The notes beneath the pieces were generated by a model. It was not told where the DNA came from and searched no databases. It was given only the letters and a program-made list of their open reading frames with translations. Below, piece by piece: positions 57,624-64,000 of a DNA stretch of 64,000 nucleotides. The number at the start of each line of letters is the position of its first letter. The first letter of the stretch is position 1. The position numbers and the translations under genes were made by a program. Source of the DNA: Pseudocercospora fijiensis CIRAD86 (taxonomy: Eukaryota; Ascomycota; Dothideomycetes; Mycosphaerellales; Mycosphaerellaceae); the NCBI RefSeq assembly GCF_000340215.1, contig NW_006921535.1:575874-639873 (forward strand), given 5' to 3'.

Positions 57624-58750
57624 GTTGGAGGTGAGGTGATGTATCGATGATAGCGCAGCAAAGGCTTGCGAAGCGGTGCATTCAAGCAATGAGATAATGT
57701 GCCGTCTCCGCCATACGTCGCTGGTGGTGGAGGTTGAGTCGCAAGAGGGACGGTGAGGTTGAGTCGTGTCGCGGCTTCAATTTCGTACTGGAGGAAGGCG
57801 CGCTCTTGCCTTCACTCGAGCTTCGTGGCGTCATTCCCGTTTCGACCAGAAATTTGAGCTGCTGCTGCTCTTGCGGCGTTCAACCTCTTTCCGAGGGCAG
57901 TCTCGCATCACCGAGAAGCATCCCAAGATTATCAACTCGGTATGCCGACTTATGGCGGGACAATGAGTTTTTGAGTGGCAGTCGTGGGAACAAGTTTTGC
58001 GCTTCGAGACAGTTCTTGATACGATGATGCTCCTTCATTCTCGGCCGCATTCTCCATTCGGTCGCTCTGCGCTTGTCGAACACGGCGCTGCAAGATTCCA
58101 GAGGTCTTAGGAATTGGTGTTCTCCCATCAACTGCAAACGGCATCAGCAAAGCTTTCAATCTGTCGATTTGTGCTATGGATCAAGCGGTGATCAGAAGGC
58201 ACCAGTCAGGGCTGAGGTCTACGTCTACGAAAGCTGGGACGGAAACGGAAGGACTAAGTCAAGATAGCATTTTGGTTTCATAGCTGTCTGTGATCTCTCC
58301 AAAATGAGAAAGCACGTTTCTGGCCCATCACTCGCGAGAGCAGATTGAACCAGCTAGCTAAAACAGCCGCCCATCTTCCACGCGCCGCGCTGCAGGCCAT
58401 CTGTTATACAGAAATGTAGAAGCAAGCTCCGTCCGGCCGCAGCTTATGCACCAGAAGGGGAGGAAATCGTAATCGTGCCGTCGAATCGGGTGATGTGATG
58501 TAGCGCGTTGTCGTGTATTGTTGAAGTAATGAGAAGTGCAAAAGAAACTTTTACTGCAGTCTGACCGCCCCGCTGTCCGTAGGATGCATTCATGCCAAGA
58601 GAGAGACCATTCCGTTCTGTGAGCGTCGTTCTCGTGGTCGTCGTAAGAAACGCGATTTGAGCATGCAGTAGTAAAAGGCAAGTCATGTGAACCTTCGACC
58701 AACTCCCGCTAAAGTGCTATCTCACTCAAGGCAAAGGGACGAAAATGCGC
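57624..58750. other. intergenic region with coding-like stretches but no model
   Basis: About 1.1 kb between two minus-strand genes. Two overlapping minus-strand frames (58,137-57,880 and 58,159-57,950) have plausible amino-acid composition, but no start, splice set or family joins them. The segment near 58,250-58,750 is probably the 3' untranslated region of the RNA-binding protein gene. Confidence 0.4.
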
Positions 58751-58770
58751 TTACTAGAAAAGAATCAGCT

Positions 58771-60159
58771 TCACATGGCTTGCCAGGAGGAATGAAGAGA
58801 AAAGTGGTTTACCTTCATAGGTGCAAAGTTGCCATATGGGTGCTGCGGAGGCATGCCCATTGACGGGTAAACTGGTGGCGGAGGTGCTGGGCGGTATGGA
58901 GTACCTGCTGGGCCTGAGTTGTTCTGCGAACGACCCCAGCTCAATCGCACGCGAGAGTTGCCGATCGGGTAACCCTGCATCTGGTTGATGGCCATTTCCG
59001 CAGCGTGTCTCTGGACGAATTGAACGAATCCGCAGCCCTTGCCTGGAGGAATCTTGACGTAGGTAATCTCGCCAAAGCCCTGGAAGAACGACCGCAACTC
59101 ATCCTCAGTGACGTAGCCAGAAAGACCACCAACGAAGACAGTCGTATTGTTCGGGTCGGTGAACTGGTTCATTGGCTGAGGAGCACCGTAGTAGCCCATC
59201 GGAGGAGCGCCCATTGAGTACATTCCCTGGCCGCCAGGCACTTGTTGCATGCCACCCATACCGGGACCACCGGCGCCGCCACTCTTGTTCTTTGGAGTCG
59301 CAGTAGAGATGCGCATTGGTCGGTTGCCGCAGTACACGCCTTGCATTTCATGAAGAGCCTTCTGCTGGTCGGTTTCATCGGCGAAGCGCACGAATCCATA
59401 GCCTCGCGACATGCCTGAGATCGGGTCGCTCATAATCTTGGCGGATTTGCATGACGGGTACTTGTTCTGGAAGAGAGACATGAGGACATACTCGTTGACC
59501 TCCGGGCCAAGGTCGCCAACGAAGATGGAGTATTCGGGACCACGATCGTCACGGCTGCGATCTGCGAGGCCGCCTCCAGAAGCCCAGTTCAGCTTGAATT
59601 GACGGTTAGAGTTTGGGATCATCTGCCCATTAAGCGCGAGAGCCCGTGCAGCAGAGTCTGGGTTCTCGAAATCGACGAAACAATAACCGGCGTTAGATCT
59701 GTATTGAGTCAGCTTGCGTTCATCGTGACAAGAACGAGAGAGCGCATACCCTGAGAACTTGTCGCGAATCATTTTGACGTTGACCTGATAGCCCATGCCA
59801 AACCATACGCTTCGAATGAAGTTCTCATCGATCCATGGCTCAAGTTCGCCCATCCTGTCAAGCTTTAGTCTCACTGCCGACGTGCGATCCGCCATCTGCT
59901 GCGCTTACCACAAAGTCGTCTTCTGGTCGCCACCTTGGTTCGGCCCTGGCGCCCCAGGTTGCGGACCGCCCTGCGGCGCACCTGGGAACTGACCGGGTTG
60001 CTGTTGAGTCGGATCCATCTGCTGACCCATTGGAGTCGGCTGCTGAGCTGCACCAGGCGCTGCGCCGAATCCGCCTTGTTCTTGATGACCGAAACCACCT
60101 TGCTCTTGGCCACCTTGCTGAGGGGGCTGTGCGCCGCCTTCCATGTTCGGGAAACTCAT
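58771..60159 (-). CDS. three-RRM RNA-binding protein, Csx1/Nam8 type
   Basis: Exons 60,159-59,909; 59,854-59,750; 59,698-58,771, 1,284 nt, 427 aa. The introns (54 and 51 nt) were placed because splicing restores L-W-M-G-E-L-E-P-W and F-S-G-S-N-A-G-Y-C-F. A Gln/Gly/Pro-rich N-terminus (1-78) precedes RRM1 (~80-158), RRM2 (~175-255, Y-S-I-F-V-G-D-L and R-G-Y-G-F-V-R-F), a Gly/Met-rich linker and RRM3 (~305-375, T-V-F-V-G-G-L and K-G-C-G-F-V-Q-F). This order matches fission yeast Csx1, which stabilises stress mRNAs, and yeast Nam8, a U1 snRNP factor. Near the 3' end a further intron is possible: donor GTAAAC at 58,812 to an acceptor at 58,754, giving an immediate TAA at 58,751 after A-P-M-K. The unspliced reading adds 14 residues. 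Confidence 0.88.
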
Positions 60160-62560
60160 GGTGTTGGTGATGTGCGTGGTTGAAGTCGAATCGCAAAATG
60201 CCGTTGTCGCGTGTGTGCTTACGTAAACGAGGTCTGCTTGCCTGTGACGATGATTAGCGCATTGACGATTGCGTGTGAGTGAGTGATCAACAATGTGAAG
60301 GCTGAGGGCCGACTCACTTGCTAAGACAATAAGTATGCTCGCCCGGCCGTAAGTGTCGTTACTGGAGAAGATGAGGGCGCCGAGGACCGTGGCTCGTGCA
60401 ACGGAAGGTGAAAGTCGCGAAGACTGTGGAGGTGTTTCCCACTAATGATTGATTGATGAGATGTACTAATATGTCGCACTGGAAGCTCAGAACGCCGGTT
60501 CGCTTAAAGTGAAAGAGCGTCCCTGGTGTTTGCCGAAGGTGAATCTGCAGAATGCGTGTGAGCCGCGGCGATGGAGACGAATAACAGACGCGAGGCGCTG
60601 CCGCAGGTGGGACTGAAGCAGCAAGGGCTGGGCAGACGCGGGAGGGCGGAAGTGAGGATTGGGGACTTGAGAAGCGGCGAAGCGCGAGGGAGCTGAGGTC
60701 GCCCAGCCGAGCGCTCCAGAGTATGGCAGAGACCGCCGACCAGGTAACCAGCAAATGTGATGCAGAAGTCAGGTTGCGCCGATATGCGATCGGGGTTAGA
60801 CAGCGTCCAATGTGGACGGGAGCGTCAGGTGACCGCACGCTTTCGACGAGATGGACTGGGGCCGATGGTGGTTTCGATATGATGATGGTGCGCCGTCGAT
60901 GCGAGTGATGTGCAGATCTGACTGGGCGCGCATGGGGCTGGGGTGGCAGCAGCAGCGTCCTCTGTCCAGCCTGCGACACGGAAGCCTGCGAGCGACTGCT
61001 TGCACCCGGATCGCCTCCGAATCCCCGGAGCGCCCACTTGCTGGCTGTGGTCTTTTGGTCTAGGACAGATGGATGGATGGCGGATGAATTGGGCTGGGCT
61101 GGGCGAGCGCCGAAGACACAGAATGGAGGGAGCAACTCACAGCAGAAAGGCGAACGCGAACGCGAACGTGAACGCGGCAGAAGGTCACTCAAAGCACGAA
61201 ACTGCTGCCCGCGAAACGACGCCCAAGGAGATGATAGCGATTCTGAGATGTGGTGTGGGAAGGAAACAAGGCGAGATGGTGAGATCACTGAGAAGTACCA
61301 CCGCCCAGCGCCGGCGGGGTTCTCGTTTGTTCTGCCGCTCTTCGAAAACTATAAGATCCACTACTTCGCGCACTCAAGAGTCAAAAGGCTCTAAGTTATG
61401 CTCATCGTCCGGGTGTTCCGCCGTTTCTGCCATGTTGGCGGCATGCCTGTTTCGGGCGGCAGAGGCAAAGGGGCTGGCTCAGCTGCTTGCTGACTTGCTG
61501 ACCTTTGCACACTGCGCAGCCGACGGCTCGACTCGCCAGACAGCAGCTGAGCAGCAGCCTGCGCGCGACTCGTGGCCTTTCTCTGCTGCGCGGAGGATTA
61601 CGTTCACAGCGCCCGAGCGATTCCTACAATAAGAATGCTTCAAGTCGTGACCCTGGCCAACACACGCACAGGTGCTCTTCACTTGCGTGGAGTCGTGGAC
61701 CTGCATTCGCGGCCGACTTTCCTTGGTACGGCACCGAACAACCATCCCTTCCGCTCCTGGTAAAAGCCCACATTATTGCTGTGGCCGAGCGCCACTGGTC
61801 GCGTACCTTACTCGCTCGAGCCGTCTCCGAGGAGTTCGTGCGGAGTCAGAAGCCGCCTGTGAGAGTCGTTTGACATCTGCCACACTCAGCAATAATATTG
61901 CATCGGATCTGTGACAGCCTGAAGCCGCCGTTCCTTATAGAAATAGCTATATTATAACCAGTATAGTACCAAGCTGCTGGGAAGCTCTCGATATCAATGC
62001 GCTGTTTCTCGAGAGCACCGGGCAGCCGTCACGTTCTGCAAACAAATAATGCACATATTGGCCGCAATGAACGAGAAGCGAGATGAGTTGTGTTCTTGAT
62101 ATGTAATTGCCAGTGTACCTGCCGAATCGAGCAGCAATGGCAGGCCACAGCTTGCCTTCCTGCACCAGGACCGCTCTGTCGCCAACGTGGAGCGTGATCG
62201 CAAACTCGGACCTCAGTCCGCTGCCGAATGTTTCGACAGCATCGTGCGGTCTCTGCAGTTCATCGTTCCACGGTAGCATGCCGTCTATCGTGTGCCGTGC
62301 CGGATATGCTCGCTGTCGACCTGTCGTGAGCGTCGCGAAAGGAGTACATCCACAGCAGTGGTAGAAACAGTGCGAGCAAGGCTGTCCGAGCCAAGCACAG
62401 GAGGCCATCATCGTGCAAGGTTTTGCCCTCCGAGTGCAGTGAGCAGCTTGAATATCAACTTTCAGGTTTTTTGTTATTTCGGGGAGGTCTGTCTTGTAGT
62501 AGACTTGTAGGCATGTAGGACTAGCATCATGCAGGATATTCCGTCTCGCTGCCTCCAACC
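60160..62560. other. 2.4-kb intergenic region between the RRM gene and the 14-3-3 gene
   Basis: It contains the promoter and leader of the minus-strand RRM gene near its left end. Long frames are present on both strands (for example 60,359-61,288 minus and 60,943-61,632 plus), but they are low-complexity, overlap each other and show no splice structure or family. A GAACGC hexamer is repeated four to five times at 61,150-61,176. A short AT-rich piece at 61,935-61,965 resembles RIP-type sequence. I see no supported gene. Confidence 0.5.
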
Positions 62561-62663
62561 TCTACGTCCAAGAGAAAAGAGAATGCACCACTAGCTCCAG
62601 CAACACACTGGCTCCACCCGCTCTCAATGAACGACCGTCGATGTATGAAAACGCATAGAACGA

Positions 62664-63688
62664 CTACTGAGCAGGCTTGGCATCTTCACCAGCTGGTGCA
62701 TCAGTGTGCTCCTTCGACTCGCCCTCGGCGGCGGCTGGGGCATCTGAGGCAGGCTCAGCCTCGGACGAAGTCCAGAGAGTCTGCGAATCATTATTAGTGT
62801 CGCCAACATATATGAACGAGCGTATGCCACATACCAGGTTGTCACGGAGCAGCTGCATGATGAGCGTGGAGTCCTTGTAGCTTTCCTCGGAGAGCGTGTC
62901 GAGTTCTGTGTGCGCGTTAGTATGGTCGTAGACTAGATCTGGACATCGCCGTTGACTTACCGGCAATGGCCTCGTCGAACGAGGTCTTGGCCATTTGGCA
63001 TGCCTTGTCGGGAGAGTTGAGGATCTCGTAGTAGAACACAGAGAAGTTGAGGGCAAGTCCAAGACGGATTGGGTGGGTAGGGGCGAGATCAGTGCCAGCG
63101 ACCTCGGTAGCGGCCTGGTACGCTTCGAGAGACTTGTCGGCGGACTCCTTGCGCTTGTCGCCCATAGCAAACTCGGCCAGGTAGCGGTGGTAGTCACCCT
63201 TCCTGCAGCAGGAACGTGATTAGCATGCTGCAAGTGTGTATGGAGGAGGAGGCACGTGGCAGACGTACATCTTGTGATAGAAGACCTTCGACTCGCCACT
63301 CTGGGCCGAGGGGATGAGGTGCTTGTCCAGGACTTCGAGAATGTCCTCGCAAATCTTGGCGAGTTCGGCCTCGATCTTGCGGCGGTAGTCCTTGATAAGA
63401 GTGACTTGCTGCTCGTTGCCCTTGCTCTCCTCCTTTTGCTCGATGCTAGTCACGATGCGCCAGGATGCACGGCGGGCACCGATGACGTTCTTGTAGGCGA
63501 CGGAGAGGAGATTTCGCTCCTCGACAGAAAGCTCTTGGTCGGCGGAGGCAACGGCCTTCATGTTCTCGACCATTTCTGCGGCGGCTGTCAGTACTGCCGA
63601 GCGCGATAGGGGACCATTTCAGCTTACCCTCATAGCGCTCGGCCTGCTCAGCAAGCTTCGCGAGGTAGACGGAGTCTTCGTAACCCAT
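62664..63688 (-). CDS. 14-3-3 protein
   Basis: Five exons: 63,688-63,628; 63,575-63,269; 63,202-62,961; 62,905-62,835; 62,780-62,664, 798 nt, 265 aa. Introns of 52, 66, 55 and 54 nt with GTAAGC, GTACGT, GTAAGT and GTATGT donors; every phase closes. 14-3-3 proteins are dimeric adaptors binding phosphoserine/threonine motifs in signalling, cell-cycle and metabolic proteins. Visible hallmarks: [20 protein letters not shown] at the start; [11 protein letters not shown] with R-R-A-S-W-R; phosphopeptide-pocket residues in [18 protein letters not shown]; and [16 protein letters not shown] joined across intron 4. The variable acidic Ala/Glu tail ends A-K-P-A-Q. The length is normal for fungal BMH1 homologues. 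Confidence 0.96.
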
Positions 63689-64000
63689 TTTGGTATGTTG
63701 TTTCGTCTGCGACTTTAGTTTATGCGTCAGTTGGTGGTCGTCGGCGTGCTGATGTTGCACTGGAGTTGAAGAATGCATGAGTGCGACACGTGTGATGTCC
63801 AAGGGTGTGCAGGAGATGTGAATGCGAGTGTTTGGGTTGTTGTTCTTGTTGTTGACAACAGGTGAAGAGAAGAAGGTCGCAGAGCGCCAGAGCTGCGCGC
63901 AATCGCTGGGAGCAGCGCAGACTCGCAATGCCCTGAGATGATCAAGCGGTCGTGGATGCCACTGCCACTGTCGTGCTGTGCTTGACCGCTGCCTTGGTAG
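63689..64000. promoter_or_regulatory. 5' leader and promoter-proximal region of the 14-3-3 gene
   Basis: 312 bp upstream of the ATG up to the window edge. On the coding strand the leader is rich in CAA/ACAAC and TC tracts (63,690-63,870), as in the leaders of highly expressed fungal genes. Start context is AAAATGG. No specific element was identified. Confidence 0.4.

Noticed and set aside
57880..58159. Two overlapping minus-strand frames with plausible composition upstream of the conserved fungal protein gene
   Set aside because: A stop at 57,880 and no acceptable intron prevent a joined model; no family was recognised. Kept only as a note in the intergenic entry.
60359..61288. 309-aa minus-strand ORF with S-R-S-R-S repeats
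   Set aside because: No family, low complexity, overlaps a long frame on the other strand. More likely promoter/leader sequence of the RRM gene.
60943..61632. 229-aa plus-strand ORF
   Set aside because: Ala/Ser/Arg-rich, partly made of a GAACGC hexamer repeat, no splice signals or homology that I recognise.
61947..62558. 203-aa minus-strand ORF downstream of the 14-3-3 gene
   Set aside because: Mixed composition with scattered Cys and no recognisable domain; it begins about 100 bp from the 14-3-3 stop and probably covers its 3' untranslated region.

Overview
The window looks like nuclear DNA of a filamentous ascomycete (Pezizomycotina), probably a melanised Dothideomycete. The reasons are short 50-80 bp introns with GTAAGT-type donors and CTAAC/TACTAAT branch sites, a scytalone dehydratase gene of the DHN-melanin pathway, a Csx1-type RNA-binding protein, a 14-3-3 gene, and two large blocks with the signature of repeat-induced point mutation (RIP). 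The class assignment is inference.

Layout. Bases 1 to about 45,830 are one RIP-mutated transposon graveyard: CA and TG dinucleotides are strongly depleted, TA is abundant, CG is retained, and former reading frames are interrupted almost only by TAG/TAA where Gln or Trp codons are expected. It holds, left to right: a large unrecognised plus-strand ORF (to ~4.1 kb); a minus-strand hAT transposase (~4.15-6.7 kb); another unrecognised minus-strand ORF (7.2-8.65 kb) and a tandem array; a truncated Ty3/Gypsy copy C (9.20-14.64 kb); a 12.3-kb Ty3/Gypsy element D (15,050-27,391) with an extra ORF of about 975 codons between pol and the 3' LTR; and two chromodomain Gypsy elements of one family, nested one inside the other (A 28,997-43,522; B 34,219-41,286), each with a perfect 5-bp target duplication. 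One older Ty1/Copia element E is split into three pieces by the insertions of D, A and C (14,636-15,049; 27,396-28,991; 43,528-45,520).

Bases ~45,840-49,690 are a small gene island without RIP. It carries a four-exon gene for a small secreted cysteine-rich protein and an ADIP/Msd1-type coiled-coil protein. Bases ~49,690-53,800 are a second RIP block: a PIF/Harbinger-like transposase, a convergent accessory ORF, and an interstitial telomere-type (TAACCC) tract between them.

Bases ~53,900-64,000 are ordinary genic sequence: scytalone dehydratase (plus strand), a conserved fungal protein tail-to-tail with it, the Csx1-like three-RRM protein, and a 14-3-3 protein at the right end. I derived spliced models by hand from splice signals, frame and family alignment from memory. 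Coordinates of RIP-mutated ORFs are approximate, because stops and starts are mutated.

The strongest leads are the extra ORF in element D, a recurring palindromic motif with core CTACCCCCGGGGTAG, the secreted cysteine-rich gene with a duplicated intron and a 6-nt microexon, the telomere-type tract inside a transposon, and the large unknown ORF at the left edge.
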